From NCBI GenBank assembly GCA_018335675.1, contig JAGXRQ010000019.1:1-64000 (forward strand): a stretch of 64,000 bases of DNA. Reading direction: 5' to 3'. Shown piece by piece: positions 7,045 to 16,981 of the stretch. A program made the position numbers and the translations under genes. The DNA comes from Bacteroidota bacterium. Lineage in GTDB: Bacteria > Bacteroidota > Bacteroidia > Bacteroidales > UBA7960. Every line of letters starts with the position of its first letter. The first letter of the stretch is position 1. The notes beneath the pieces were generated by a model. The model was not told the origin of the DNA. It worked only from the letters and a program-made list of their open reading frames with translations, and did no database searches.

Positions 7045-9506
7045 AATTTTACACCCATTATTGTTACATCATCTATTTGTTCGTTATACCCTTTCCAATC
7101 TTCAAAAGCTTGTTCTAATAATCCTTTTTGATTCGTCATTGGTTTGTCGGATATTTCGATAAGCAATTCTTTAAATCTTTTAGCGGTAAAACGTTTTTGG
7201 TGCTCTCCACCGAACTGATCTTGAAAACCATCAGTAGCCAGATATATGCTATCTCCTTTGTTTAATGCAATTTGTTGATTTGCAAATGGCTCCATCTTTC
7301 TGTAAATAGCAATAGGTTGTTTGTCCGGCTGCAGAGTTGTGAAATCTTTATTTGCTGTAACAATAAAAACCGGATTCTTGGCTCCGGAAAACAGAAGTTG
7401 GTTATTTGATCTGTCAAGTATGCAAAGCGACATATTTATGCCTTCGTTTTGATCTCCAAAACTTCCTTTTTGTTGCAAAGCTTCAATTATCGAATCCCTT
7501 AAATTATCTAGTATTTCACTTGGCTTTGTAATGCCTTTTTTCCCAATAATTTCTTTTAAGAATGAAATCCCAAGCATACTCATGAATGCACCTGGTACAC
7601 CATGTCCCGTGCAATCAGCAACTGCAAAAACCGTAAGCCCTTTAACATGACTCACCCAGAAAAAGTCACCTGAAACAATTTCTTTGGGTTTGAAAAGTAT
7701 AAAATGTTCTCCCAATAATTTGTCTGAATCTTCATTTGAAGGCAATACAGCAGTTTGTATTACCCTTGCGTAGTTAATGCTATTTGTGATTTTCTCTTTT
7801 TGCTGTTCCAGTAACCTTTTGTGCGATATTACCATATCACGCTGTGCGGTAATTTCATCTTTTTGAGCCTTAATCTCTTCATTGGCTTGTTCTAGTAAAA
7901 CGTTTTTTAGTTTTGTGGTTTGATTGCTACGCCTTTTCTGTCTATATGCAAATAATATGACTGTTAAAAGAATAAATAGCAGAAAAACTACTGTGTATAA
8001 AAATAACTTTTGGGTTTGTTGTCTTTTGCTTTCAACTTCCTGTCTTTCAATGATAAGTTTTTGGTTTGCTATCTCCTGTTGATGTTTTTCAGTTTCATAC
8101 TTAGTTTGTATCTCTGCAATTACCTTGGTTTTTTCTTCACTGAAAAGGCTATCGTTGATTTGAATATATAATAGGGAATAATTATATGCTTTGTTATAAT
8201 TTCCCAAACCATTGTAGGCTAAATGCAAGTTTTGGTATTGCATTTTTTTAAGAGCCAGTGCATTCATTTCTTTTGCAATGTCTAAAGCTTGATATGCGTA
8301 TTCAATAGCTTTCTTATGATAATAGATTTTACTTTTTGTGTCTTTTGAGGTATTTGCAATTTCGTTAGATATAGCAGATAAGTTGCCAAGTGTATGAACT
8401 ATCCCATTTTTATCACCAATTTCTTCTTTTATCTTCAATGATTTTAAGTGAAATTCCACCGCTAAGTCAAAGTTTTTTTGCTCCTGATGGAGAAGCCCCA
8501 TGCTATTATAGCTTATGCTTAATCCATACTTATCCCCAATTTCTTCTCTTATTTTTATTGTTTTCTGAAAATATTCATAGGCTAATTCAAATTTACCCTG
8601 AAGCCTGGCTACATTCCCAATGTTTGTATAACTCATTGCAAGCCCTCTTTTATCTCCGAGTTCCTCGCTAATTTCCATTGATTTTATATAATAGTCGTAA
8701 GCTAAATCATATGAAAACTGTTCCTGATGAATGCCTCCTATATTGTTATAACTTAATGCCATTCCTCTTTTGTCTCCGAGTTCTTCCTTGATTGTTAATG
8801 ACTTGGTATGGTATTCTATGGCCTCCGGAAATGATCCCTGCAATCTATAAATAATCCCAAGGTTGTTATAGCTCATTGCAATACCACTTTTATCGTCCAA
8901 CTCTTGATTTATTTCAAGATTTTTTTTGTAATTCTCAATAGCTAAATCATATAAGCCCTGCAAACGATAAACAATACCCATATTGTTATAGCAAGATCCT
9001 ATCCTTTTTTTATCATCTAACTTTATCCGAACCTCTAACGATTTATTAAAATAATCTAATGCTTGTTGGTAATTACCTGTTGCCTGATGCACATTTCCTA
9101 TGCTGTTATAACAATCAGACAATTCTGGGTCATAGTTTAGTGATTGATATAATTCCATTGCTTTAAGCAGAGATTCTTCAGATTCTTTATATTTTGCCTG
9201 GAAATAATAGACTATGCCCATGCAGTAAAGAGTTCTGGCTTTTTTGTTGGTGTAGAAATCTTTGTGAGCTTGTTTGTGCGACTTTTCAATAAGCTCTATC
9301 GATCTTTGAAGAAAAATAATTGCTGAGTCGGGTTTATTACGTGTATATGCAACACCTAATTCAATGTTGGTTTTAATTTCAGTAGTATCGTGACGGGCGT
9401 TTTTTAACTCTGTGAATAGAGAATCTATCTTGCTACTCTGTCCTAAACCGTTTGAAATGCTTAGCATTAACAATAAAATGACGATTATTATATGCCTTTG
9501 CATCAT
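7041..9506 (-). CDS. TPR-repeat membrane protein with SpoIIE/PP2C phosphatase domain
   Basis: The 821-residue product has a signal peptide (to about residue 22), then about nine TPR units up to roughly residue 420 (repeated YNNIGxxxxxQGxxxxAIEYxxKSLxIxEELGDKxG). A single membrane helix near 499-521 is followed by a coiled coil to about 575 and a C-terminal SpoIIE-type PP2C phosphatase. Metal-binding acidic residues show in SGDFFW, VADCTGHGVPGAFMSM and TDGFQDQFGG. The architecture suggests a periplasmic TPR sensor signalling to a cytoplasmic Ser/Thr phosphatase, as in many Bacteroidota partner-switching or stress proteins. No anti-sigma or STAS gene is adjacent. The TAG stop lies in a REP-like palindrome. 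Confidence 0.9.
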   Translation of the reverse strand: MMQRHIIIVILLLMLSISNGLGQSSKIDSLFTELKNARHDTTEIKTNIELGVAYTRNKPDSAIIFLQRSIELIEKSHKQAHKDFYTNKKARTLYCMGIVYYFQAKYKESEESLLKAMELYQSLNYDPELSDCYNSIGNVHQATGNYQQALDYFNKSLEVRIKLDDKKRIGSCYNNMGIVYRLQGLYDLAIENYKKNLEINQELDDKSGIAMSYNNLGIIYRLQGSFPEAIEYHTKSLTIKEELGDKRGMALSYNNIGGIHQEQFSYDLAYDYYIKSMEISEELGDKRGLAMSYTNIGNVARLQGKFELAYEYFQKTIKIREEIGDKYGLSISYNSMGLLHQEQKNFDLAVEFHLKSLKIKEEIGDKNGIVHTLGNLSAISNEIANTSKDTKSKIYYHKKAIEYAYQALDIAKEMNALALKKMQYQNLHLAYNGLGNYNKAYNYSLLYIQINDSLFSEEKTKVIAEIQTKYETEKHQQEIANQKLIIERQEVESKRQQTQKLFLYTVVFLLFILLTVILFAYRQKRRSNQTTKLKNVLLEQANEEIKAQKDEITAQRDMVISHKRLLEQQKEKITNSINYARVIQTAVLPSNEDSDKLLGEHFILFKPKEIVSGDFFWVSHVKGLTVFAVADCTGHGVPGAFMSMLGISFLKEIIGKKGITKPSEILDNLRDSIIEALQQKGSFGDQNEGINMSLCILDRSNNQLLFSGAKNPVFIVTANKDFTTLQPDKQPIAIYRKMEPFANQQIALNKGDSIYLATDGFQDQFGGEHQKRFTAKRFKELLIEISDKPMTNQKGLLEQAFEDWKGYNEQIDDVTIMGVKL

Positions 9507-9543
9507 TTAAGGGTTTATTAATAATACTGTGGAATATGCTTAA

Positions 9544-9551
9544 CAAATATA
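9544..9551 (-). promoter_or_regulatory. Promoter -7 element (TATATTTG, minus strand)
   Basis: CAAATATA on the plus strand reads TATATTTG on the minus strand, matching TAnnTTTG. It lies 38 bases upstream of the TPR/SpoIIE start codon. The remaining spacer to 9668 shows nothing else. Confidence 0.5.
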
Positions 9552-9668
9552 AACAAAAAGGATTATCAAAATAACTTAATTAACTCTTAATCACGATACG
9601 AAAAAAATATTCATGCAATACATAGGAAAACATTACTAGTGCTATTACTTAGAAAATCACAAAAAGAT

Positions 9669-12500
9669 TTATATTTTTCCTTTAATAAATCTTCCTGTAA
9701 TTGATTTTTGATGCTTAACAATTTCCTCCGGAGTTCCTTCAAAAATAACCTCTCCGCCTTTTTCACCACCTTCCGGTCCAAGGTCAATTATCCAGTCTGC
9801 ACATTTTATCACTTCAGGGTTATGTTCAATAATAATAACTGAATGTCCTCTTTCTATAAGGGCATTAAATGATGCCAGCAATTTATTGATATCGTGAAAA
9901 TGTAACCCAGTTGTCGGTTCATCGAAAATAAACAGTATTTTCCCATTAGACGAACCTTTTGTTAAGAATGAGGCCAACTTAATCCGCTGCGCTTCCCCAC
10001 CTGACAGTGTGCTTGAGCTTTGGCCTAATGTAACGTACCCAAGCCCTACGTCAAGCAAAGGTTGTAGTCGAGCAGCAATCCTCTTACATATGGCAGAACA
10101 ATCTTTTGCGTCGTTGAAAAATGCTATTGCTTCCTCAACTGTCAGACAAAGAATATCCCATATCGTTTTATCATTGAATTTTACATCCAAAACTTCATCT
10201 TTAAATCTCTTCCCCTTGCAAGTATCGCATACAAGTTTAATGTCAGCCATAAACTGCATTTCTATCGTAACTTCGCCTTCTCCGTCACAGTCAGGACATC
10301 TACCACCTTCAACATTAAATGAAAAATATCCCGGTTTGTAATTTCTGCTTTTCGCAAGTGTCTGGTCTGCGTATAAGTTTCTAATGTCGTCGTAGGCTTT
10401 AATATATGTAACCGGATTTGATCTGGATGAGCGTCCTATTGGATTCTGATCAACAAATTCTACATCAGAAATAGTTTTTATATCACCGGCAAGATTGTCG
10501 TACTTTCCGCTTATCTCGCCATAATCACCATAAATCTTTTTTAAAGCAGGGTATAATATGTTTTTTATAAGAGTAGATTTTCCTGATCCGCTAACTCCGG
10601 TAATTACGGTGAATATATTCAATGGAAACTTTACATTAATATTCTTTAGGTTATGTTGCCTGCATCCCTGAACTTCAATAAATTCTTTCCACTTTCTTCT
10701 CTTCTCAGGAGTGTCTATTTTTAGTTTACCACTAAGGTATTTGCCTGTAAGTCCTATTTCTCCGGATATCAAGTCATTTGTTTTACCTTGAAAAATAACT
10801 TCGCCTCCATGCCTTCCGGCTAATGGACCAATGTCAATTATTTGGTCAGCTTCACGAATTATCTCCTCGTCATGTTCAACGACAATAACAGTATTTCCAA
10901 GCTCTTTAAGCTTCTTCAGAACAGATATTAACCTTTGATTATCTCTTTGATGCAGTCCAATGCTCGGCTCATCAAGAATATACATAGAACCCACAAGACT
11001 GCTACCTAATGAAGTAGCCAGATTTATTCTTTGAGATTCGCCTCCTGAAAGACTTGATGATAGTCGGTTTAGAGTAAGATATCCCAATCCAACATTGCAT
11101 AAATAGTCAATTCTGTTTTTAATTTCTGTAAGAAGTCTTTTTGAGACCTCCATTTGATATTGATCTAAAACTAAATTATTGAAAAACTCCATTAGTTGTT
11201 CAATAGGCATAAGTACTAACTCGGAAATCGATTTTCCTGATATCTTAACGTAATTTGCATCTTTTCTTAATCGGGTTCCCATACAATCAGGGCAGGTTGT
11301 TTTGCCTCTGTATCTTGAAAGCATTACCCTGTATTGAATTTTATAAGTTCCCTCTTCGAGCATTGCAAAAAAACTGTCTAAGCCATGAAAATATTTATTT
11401 CCTTTCCATAAAAGTTTTCTTTGCTCATCTGATAACTGATAAAAGGGCTTATGAATCGGAAAGTCAAACTTATATGCATTCTTTAAAAGTCTATCCTTCC
11501 ATTTACTCATTTTCTCACCCTTCCAGCATACTATTGCATCTTCGTATATCGACAAGTTTTTGTTTGGTACAACAAGGTCTTCATCTATTCCAATAATACT
11601 TCCAAATCCTTCACAAGTTTTGCATGCGCCATAAGGATTGTTGAATGTAAATAAGTTTACAGATGGCTCTTCAAATACAATTCCGTCAATCTCAAATTTG
11701 TTTGAAAAGTAATGACGGTTTACTTCAATCGCATTATCAGTATCAATAAAACACTCTCCATGACCTTCATAAAAAGCAGTTTGCACTGAATCTGCAATCC
11801 TGGTATAAACATCTTCCTCTTCGTTATTTGTGTTTTTAACTCTGTCTATTAGGATAGCCGGTTTCTTCTTGATTGTTAGGGTTTTGATGGTCGGCAGTAT
11901 TTCGTCTATCTTTTTTATCTCGTCGTTTAGCAACACCCTGCTAAAACCTTGCTGCATCAATACTTTTAATTGTTCTTCTATTCGCCTTCCGATATCTATA
12001 TCCAAAGGTGCATATATGCTAACTTTTGTCTCTTCTTCCAACGTTTTACAAAAGTCAACAATGTCTGTAATGTTGTGTCTGTTTACCAGATTTCCAGATA
12101 TTGGGCTGTATGTTTTGCCAATTCTTGCATATAGTAGCTTTAAATACTCATAAATTTCAGTTGATGTTCCAACAGTAGATCGGGGGTTTCTTGTATTTAC
12201 CTTTTGTTCAATAGCTATAGCAGGCGAAATACCTTTTATATAATCAACTTCCGGTTTGTTCATCCTTCCGAGAAATTGCCTTGCATAAGAGCTCAGACTT
12301 TCTACGTATCGCCTTTGTCCTTCTGAGTAAAGTGTATCGAAAGCAAGTGATGATTTTCCGGAGCCAGACAAGCCAGTAATAACAATAAGTTTATTCCGCT
12401 CTATTGCTACATCAATATTTTTAAGGTTGTGAACTCTGGCTCCTTTTATAAGAATGTATTTGTCAGCGCCAAGTTTTTCTATGTCGAATGTTTTCTGCAT
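9669..12500 (-). CDS. uvrA: Excinuclease ABC subunit A
   Basis: This 943-residue protein is the damage-recognition ATPase of nucleotide excision repair, which acts as a dimer with UvrB. Two ABC ATPase modules are present. The first has Walker [10 protein letters not shown] near residue 42 and signature LSGGESQRI. The second has Walker [10 protein letters not shown] and signature [12 protein letters not shown]. Zinc-binding Cys pairs are visible in [23 protein letters not shown] and CDTCKGKRF. The length is normal and no key residue is missing. The gene is monocistronic, with a TAnnTTTG element about 20 bases upstream. No uvrB or uvrC is nearby. Confidence 0.98.
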   Translation of the reverse strand: MQKTFDIEKLGADKYILIKGARVHNLKNIDVAIERNKLIVITGLSGSGKSSLAFDTLYSEGQRRYVESLSSYARQFLGRMNKPEVDYIKGISPAIAIEQKVNTRNPRSTVGTSTEIYEYLKLLYARIGKTYSPISGNLVNRHNITDIVDFCKTLEEETKVSIYAPLDIDIGRRIEEQLKVLMQQGFSRVLLNDEIKKIDEILPTIKTLTIKKKPAILIDRVKNTNNEEEDVYTRIADSVQTAFYEGHGECFIDTDNAIEVNRHYFSNKFEIDGIVFEEPSVNLFTFNNPYGACKTCEGFGSIIGIDEDLVVPNKNLSIYEDAIVCWKGEKMSKWKDRLLKNAYKFDFPIHKPFYQLSDEQRKLLWKGNKYFHGLDSFFAMLEEGTYKIQYRVMLSRYRGKTTCPDCMGTRLRKDANYVKISGKSISELVLMPIEQLMEFFNNLVLDQYQMEVSKRLLTEIKNRIDYLCNVGLGYLTLNRLSSSLSGGESQRINLATSLGSSLVGSMYILDEPSIGLHQRDNQRLISVLKKLKELGNTVIVVEHDEEIIREADQIIDIGPLAGRHGGEVIFQGKTNDLISGEIGLTGKYLSGKLKIDTPEKRRKWKEFIEVQGCRQHNLKNINVKFPLNIFTVITGVSGSGKSTLIKNILYPALKKIYGDYGEISGKYDNLAGDIKTISDVEFVDQNPIGRSSRSNPVTYIKAYDDIRNLYADQTLAKSRNYKPGYFSFNVEGGRCPDCDGEGEVTIEMQFMADIKLVCDTCKGKRFKDEVLDVKFNDKTIWDILCLTVEEAIAFFNDAKDCSAICKRIAARLQPLLDVGLGYVTLGQSSSTLSGGEAQRIKLASFLTKGSSNGKILFIFDEPTTGLHFHDINKLLASFNALIERGHSVIIIEHNPEVIKCADWIIDLGPEGGEKGGEVIFEGTPEEIVKHQKSITGRFIKGKI

Positions 12501-12519
12501 TATAAATTTTCATTATATG

Positions 12520-12527
12520 CAAATTTA
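12520..12527 (-). promoter_or_regulatory. Promoter -7 element (TAAATTTG, minus strand) for uvrA
   Basis: CAAATTTA on the plus strand gives TAAATTTG on the minus strand, 20 bases before the uvrA start, leaving a leader of about 12-15 bases. Confidence 0.55.
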
Positions 12528-12700
12528 TCAAAACATAGCTTTAATTTTAGCTTAATTATGAATTCTTTTCAAAGTAAATGTCAATATTTTTATTTTGGCT
12601 AAATTTTTGATAAACAATAAATTAAGAAAGAGTACAACTATAAATATTCATTTTTTTTTAGTCAAAATTAAGAAAGTGTTCAAATGTTAAAATATTTATT

Positions 12701-12708
12701 TATCTTTG
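12701..12708 (+). promoter_or_regulatory. Promoter -7 element (TATCTTTG) for the ECF sigma gene
   Basis: TATCTTTG fits TAnnTTTG and implies a leader of about 110 bases before the sigma factor start at 12827. The gap 12501-12826 also holds a short inverted repeat GCCT-AAC-AGGC near 12724 and a five-codon ATG frame (MEGEL) at 12764-12781. Nothing else was seen there. Confidence 0.5.
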
Positions 12709-12812
12709 GCTTAATGAAACCTGCCTAACAGGCACTTGCAAAGAAATAAATTACAAACTTAAAATGGAGGGCGAATTATAGAATAAAACTTTACTCTTGA
12801 CCAATTAAATAT

Positions 12813-12818
12813 AGGAGG
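12813..12818 (+). promoter_or_regulatory. Strong Shine-Dalgarno site AGGAGG
   Basis: AGGAGG lies 8 bases before the ATG of the sigma factor. A perfect Shine-Dalgarno is unusual in Bacteroidota and supports the ATG at 12827. Confidence 0.8.
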
Positions 12819-12826
12819 ACATTATT

Positions 12827-13411
12827 ATGAATGCCCAGATTATCACTGATCAGGAGTTAGTTCGCCACTACATCGCAGGTGACCACTCAGCACTAGAAAA
12901 TCTAATAAAAAGACACCAGAGGAAAATTTTTTCCTATATCCTTATGATTGTAAAAGATAGGCCACTGGCTGAAGATCTTTTTCAGGATACCTTTATTAAA
13001 GTTATTAATACTTTAAAAGCAGGTGCCTATAATGAGGAAGGAAAGTTTCTACCTTGGGTTATGAGAATTGCTCATAACCTTGTAATTGACTATTTTAGGA
13101 AGTCAAAACGTATGCAATACGTTGAAAATCAAGAAGATTATGATATTTTTGAAACATTGAATCTTTTTGAAGATAATGTTGAGGATAAAATTATTATCGA
13201 GCAAATACACGAGGACGTGAAAAAGCTTATAAAGTATCTTCCTGAAGAACAAAAGCAGGTCTTGATAATGAGACATTATCTGGATCAAAGTTTTAAGGAT
13301 ATTGCTGAGCAAACAAACGTTAGCATTAACACTGCTCTGGGAAGAATGAGATATGCTCTGATAAATCTCAGGAAAATTGCTGAGGAGAAATCAGTTATTT
13401 TAACTAGGTAG
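12827..13411 (+). CDS. ECF-type RNA polymerase sigma factor (sigma-70 family)
   Basis: The 194-residue product has sigma region 2 at about 25-90 (RHQRKIFSYILMIVKDRPLAEDLFQDTFIKV, a block typical of sigma2, then LPWVMRIAHNLVIDYFRK). Region 4 lies at about 130-185 (LPEEQKQVLIMRHYLDQSFKDIAEQ, helix-turn-helix). It should direct RNA polymerase to a subset of promoters. No anti-sigma gene or FecR-like partner is adjacent, so it is not the SusC/FecR-type ECF arrangement. It has a perfect AGGAGG site and a leader of about 110 bases, suggesting high or regulated translation. A terminator follows 28 bases after the stop. The regulon cannot be inferred. Confidence 0.93.
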   Translation: MNAQIITDQELVRHYIAGDHSALENLIKRHQRKIFSYILMIVKDRPLAEDLFQDTFIKVINTLKAGAYNEEGKFLPWVMRIAHNLVIDYFRKSKRMQYVENQEDYDIFETLNLFEDNVEDKIIIEQIHEDVKKLIKYLPEEQKQVLIMRHYLDQSFKDIAEQTNVSINTALGRMRYALINLRKIAEEKSVILTR

Positions 13412-13438
13412 TCAGATATTGTTTATTACAATTTTAGT

Positions 13439-13472
13439 AGGGCTGTTTTTAGACAGCCTTATTTTTTTTTTA
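13439..13472 (+). terminator. Rho-independent terminator after the sigma factor
   Basis: GGCTGT at 13441-13446 pairs with ACAGCC at 13453-13458, with outer G-T and A-T pairs and a 6-base loop. A run of T follows to about 13471. Confidence 0.88.
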
Positions 13473-13500
13473 TAATTTTGGATGAAACCTATTGAAGCAA

Positions 13501-14517
13501 ATGGAAAAACATTATAATTACTCCCTTAAAAAACTTAACACCTTTAATATTGATGTTAAAGCAAAAATATTTACTGAGGTAAATTCGACTGAAGACATTG
13601 AAGCTCTTATATCTGATGATACATTTTTGGTGAATGAAAGACTTGTATTGGGCGGAGGTAGCAATATCTTATTTACCAAGGATTTTGATGGGATAGTTGT
13701 GAAAATTGCTAATAAAGGAATTACCGTTGTTGACGAAGACCAAGATTTTGTTTATGTGAAAGCGGAAGCTGGAGAAGTTTGGGATGATTTAGTTGATTAT
13801 TGTGTAATGAACAATTGGGGTGGGTTAGAAAATCTTTCTCTTATACCCGGGCAAGTAGGGGCTAGTCCAATTCAAAATATTGGGGCTTATGGTGTTGAAA
13901 TTAAGGATGTTTTTCATTCATTACTTGCTGTAAATATTTTTTCCGGAGAAAAAAGGGAATTCTTTCCGGATGATTGTCGATTTGGATATCGTGATAGTGT
14001 TTTTAAAAATTCCGAAAAGGGTAATTATATTATATTTTCGGTAGTTTTTAAATTAAAAAAACACAAGCATAATATCAATGTTGATTATGGCAATATTAAG
14101 GATGAATGCGCAAAATTGAATATCACTAATCCTTCAATTCAGGATATTAGAAAAATTATATGCAGTATTAGAAATGCCAAGCTTCCTGAAGTTGGGGAAA
14201 TTGGGAGTGCTGGTAGCTTTTTTAAAAATCCTGTTGTTGATTATGATAAGTTTGTTGAATTAAAGTCAAAGTTTCCTGAATTGGTGTCGTTTCCTGATAA
14301 CGATAAAGTAAAATTAGCTGCAGGTTGGCTTATCGATAAAGCCGGCTGGAAAGGCTTTAGAGAGGGCGATTATGGCGTATTTCCTACTCAGGCATTGGTT
14401 CTTGTGAATTATGGGAATGCTAAAGGAATGGATGTTTTTTCTCTTGGGATGAAAATTATTGAGAAAGTAAGAGATATGTTTGGAATTGAATTGGAAACCG
14501 AAGTTAATGTTCTGTGA
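13501..14517 (+). CDS. murB: UDP-N-acetylenolpyruvoylglucosamine reductase
   Basis: MurB is the FAD- and NADPH-dependent enzyme that reduces UDP-GlcNAc-enolpyruvate to UDP-MurNAc in cytoplasmic peptidoglycan synthesis. FAD-binding blocks are seen: LVLGGGSNILF near residue 54 and LSLIPGQVGASPIQNIGAYG near 115. The catalytic Ser lies in GSAGSFFKNP, and the late Glu in ELETEVNV is the second catalytic residue. An upstream in-frame TTG at 13492 would add three residues, but the ATG at 13501 fits the family start (about 338 residues). It follows the sigma factor terminator, so it is probably transcribed separately. Confidence 0.97.
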   Translation: MEKHYNYSLKKLNTFNIDVKAKIFTEVNSTEDIEALISDDTFLVNERLVLGGGSNILFTKDFDGIVVKIANKGITVVDEDQDFVYVKAEAGEVWDDLVDYCVMNNWGGLENLSLIPGQVGASPIQNIGAYGVEIKDVFHSLLAVNIFSGEKREFFPDDCRFGYRDSVFKNSEKGNYIIFSVVFKLKKHKHNINVDYGNIKDECAKLNITNPSIQDIRKIICSIRNAKLPEVGEIGSAGSFFKNPVVDYDKFVELKSKFPELVSFPDNDKVKLAAGWLIDKAGWKGFREGDYGVFPTQALVLVNYGNAKGMDVFSLGMKIIEKVRDMFGIELETEVNVL

Positions 14518-14569
14518 GCATTATCAGACATAATCTATTCTCAATATTATCTAATTCTTAATAAAAAAT

Positions 14570-14599
14570 TGACTTCGTAAAAAAATGTATTTACATTTG
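14570..14599 (+). promoter_or_regulatory. Full Bacteroidota promoter: TTG - 19 bases - TACATTTG
   Basis: TTG at 14570-14572 and TACATTTG at 14592-14599 are separated by exactly 19 bases, the consensus spacing. The start codon of the membrane protein follows 29 bases later. Confidence 0.8.
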
Positions 14600-14628
14600 C
14601 TTTAAATACTCGATTTATAAAATATGTT

Positions 14629-15210
14629 ATGAGAAAATTTGAAAAAATCGGTGGTGCAATTGTCTTTTTGTTGTTTTTGTTGAGGGTTTTTATTGGAACT
14701 GATTTTAATGTAGTTTTAAGACTTGGGTTATTATTCCTGTCATTGTTCTATTTGTGGTTTGGGTTTTTCCTTTTTAACCGGATAGGATTTTTAGATTTGT
14801 TGAATAAAGAAGCTAGGAGTAAATTAAATGCTTTCACCATTACTGTTGGAATAATAATGGGTATAGTTTATTCTTTTTGCATACTTTCAATTATTTATGT
14901 TATCTATTTTTATGCTTTAATGCAGTTTCTGATAGTTACGGCAGCAATCAGTATAATTGCGACAACATTGCTGATAGGAGTTTATAATACTCTTAATATG
15001 CCATTACAAAAGTTTTACAATCAGTTTTATAAAAGATCTTTGATAATAGGATCAGTTATAATTGCATTATGGCATACACCTATAGACAAAAGACTGGATA
15101 TTTTATTCAAAAAACATCCAGACTTTATTGATGCTTATAAAGAACATAGAGAAAATCCTAGCGAACAAAACCTCGAAAAACTTAAAGAGGCAAGGAGTTT
15201 ATTTAAATAA
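14629..15210 (+). CDS. Integral membrane protein of unknown function
   Basis: The 193-residue product has four or five hydrophobic segments: roughly residues 8-24, 28-48, 68-92, 95-118 and 133-147. A hydrophilic tail (PIDKRLDILFKKHPDFIDAYKEHRENPSEQNLEKLKEARSLF, given here only as landmark residues P150 to F192 region) is probably helical and cytoplasmic. I recognise no family or catalytic motif. It has its own consensus promoter and converges with the phosphohexomutase gene, 5 bases apart, so it is a single-gene unit. The well-formed promoter and typical codon use support it as a real gene. Confidence 0.75.
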   Translation: MRKFEKIGGAIVFLLFLLRVFIGTDFNVVLRLGLLFLSLFYLWFGFFLFNRIGFLDLLNKEARSKLNAFTITVGIIMGIVYSFCILSIIYVIYFYALMQFLIVTAAISIIATTLLIGVYNTLNMPLQKFYNQFYKRSLIIGSVIIALWHTPIDKRLDILFKKHPDFIDAYKEHRENPSEQNLEKLKEARSLFK

Positions 15211-15215
15211 TTCTA

Positions 15216-16952
15216 TTAAATATTTAGCGATTTAATCACATTTTCGATTTTGGAATCTAGCTCTTTATCAACTTTTTCAAAGTCTGATTTATTGTTCAGT
15301 TTTCCAAATACTCCAAAATAAAATTTGATTTTTGGTTCAGTGCCGCTTGGACGCATCGTTATTTTAGTCCCATCTTCCAGGAATATCTGTATAACATTAG
15401 ATTTTGGAAGATTGATTACTTTTTCAGTTCCTGATTTAATGTCTTTTTCAATAGATAATTTATAATCCTTAATCAAAACAACTTCTGAATTATTAATTGA
15501 TGAAGGAGGATTATTTCTCACATCATTCATCATCTTTTGAATTTCCTCTAAACCTTCTTTGCCCTTCTTAGTGATGGAGATTAGTTTTTCTTTATAAAAA
15601 CCGAAAAGAACATAGATTTCAACAAGCAATTCGAATAGTGACTTATTGTATTCTTTTGCCCAGGCAGCCGCTTCAGCAATAAAACAGCAAGATATAACTG
15701 CATCTTTGTCTCTTGTAAGGTCGCCAATTAAATATCCATAGCTCTCTTCACCTCCTCCAATGAATTGTTTATTCCCTTCGAGGTTCCGGATTATTTCAGC
15801 AATGTATTTAAATCCAGTAAGCACATCATAGCACTCAACATTATATACATTAGCAATTTTGGTCAAAAGCTCTGTTGTTACAATAGTTTTAACAATAAAC
15901 TCTTTGCCCTTAATTTTGTTTTTTTGCTTCCACTGTTCAAGTAAGTAGAAAATTAAAATGGATGCAGTTTGATTTCCATTTAATGGGATAAGCTCACCTT
16001 TAAGGTCTTTTACTGCAATCCCAACTCTGTCGCCATCAGGGTCTGTTGCCATTACAATCTCTGCATCAACAGATTTGGCTTTATCCATCGCCATTTTCAA
16101 TGCAGCAGCTTCCTCAGGGTTAGGGTAATTAACAGTAGGGAAATTGCCATCTGTAATATCTTGCTCCGGAATATTTATGATATTATTGAAACCGAATTTT
16201 TTAAAAGCTAATGGAGCTATTTTGTATGTTGTTCCGTGTATAGGTGTAAATACAATTTTAAGATTTTTATGTTTTGCTATAATGTTTGGTGAAAGTGAAA
16301 GTGATGATATTTCTTCAAGATAACTTTCAATTATTGAGTCAGGTATGGATATGATGTTTTTTTCAACTCTCTCAAACTTAATATCGTCGACACTTTTTAT
16401 ACTTCTTACTTCATCAATAACTTGTTTATCCTGGGGGGAAATTAATTGTCCGCCATCAGGTCCATATACTTTATAACCGTTGTATTCTTTTGGGTTGTGC
16501 GATGCTGTTATTACAATGCCTCCCTGGCAATTCAACTTTCTTACGGCATATGAAAGCAGGGGAGTAGGTTGCAATTCATTAAATAAATATGCTTCAATGT
16601 TATTGCCGGAAAGAACTTCTGCCGATATTTGAGCGAAATATTTGCTGTTGTTTCTGCAATCATATGCAATTGCTACTTTTATCTTTTTTTCACTTGGAAA
16701 GTTCTTAATCAGGAAATTTGCAAAACCTTGAGTTGCCATTCCTACAGTGTACTTATTCATTCTATTAGTGCCAACACCCATTATTCCTCTAAGACCTCCT
16801 GTCCCAAATTCAAGGTCGGTATAAAAAGATTCAATTAGCTCTTTATGATCTTTATTGAGAAGGTTAGAAACCTGAGCTTTTGTATCAGCATCATAATTGC
16901 CTTCTAACCATATATTGGCCTTTGCAATAATGGCAGGATCAATTTTTTCCAT
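15216..16952 (-). CDS. Phosphoglucomutase/phosphomannomutase family phosphohexomutase
   Basis: The 578-residue product belongs to the alpha-D-phosphohexomutase superfamily and should interconvert hexose 1- and 6-phosphates. The phosphoserine loop TASHNPKEYNGYKVY lies near residue 150. The metal loop DPDGDRVG is near 306, the sugar-binding GGEESYGYL near 397 and the phosphate-binding RPSGTEPKIKFYF near 535. The length fits the long PgcA/PGM2-like branch. A split between glucose and mannose substrate is not readable. It lies upstream of the TPR protein gene with 29 bases between converging transcription units on the same strand order, so it may be the last gene of a minus-strand series. Confidence 0.92.
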   Translation of the reverse strand: MEKIDPAIIAKANIWLEGNYDADTKAQVSNLLNKDHKELIESFYTDLEFGTGGLRGIMGVGTNRMNKYTVGMATQGFANFLIKNFPSEKKIKVAIAYDCRNNSKYFAQISAEVLSGNNIEAYLFNELQPTPLLSYAVRKLNCQGGIVITASHNPKEYNGYKVYGPDGGQLISPQDKQVIDEVRSIKSVDDIKFERVEKNIISIPDSIIESYLEEISSLSLSPNIIAKHKNLKIVFTPIHGTTYKIAPLAFKKFGFNNIINIPEQDITDGNFPTVNYPNPEEAAALKMAMDKAKSVDAEIVMATDPDGDRVGIAVKDLKGELIPLNGNQTASILIFYLLEQWKQKNKIKGKEFIVKTIVTTELLTKIANVYNVECYDVLTGFKYIAEIIRNLEGNKQFIGGGEESYGYLIGDLTRDKDAVISCCFIAEAAAWAKEYNKSLFELLVEIYVLFGFYKEKLISITKKGKEGLEEIQKMMNDVRNNPPSSINNSEVVLIKDYKLSIEKDIKSGTEKVINLPKSNVIQIFLEDGTKITMRPSGTEPKIKFYFGVFGKLNNKSDFEKVDKELDSKIENVIKSLNI

Positions 16953-16981
16953 AATGTAATAGTTAAGTAAAGAGAAATGAA

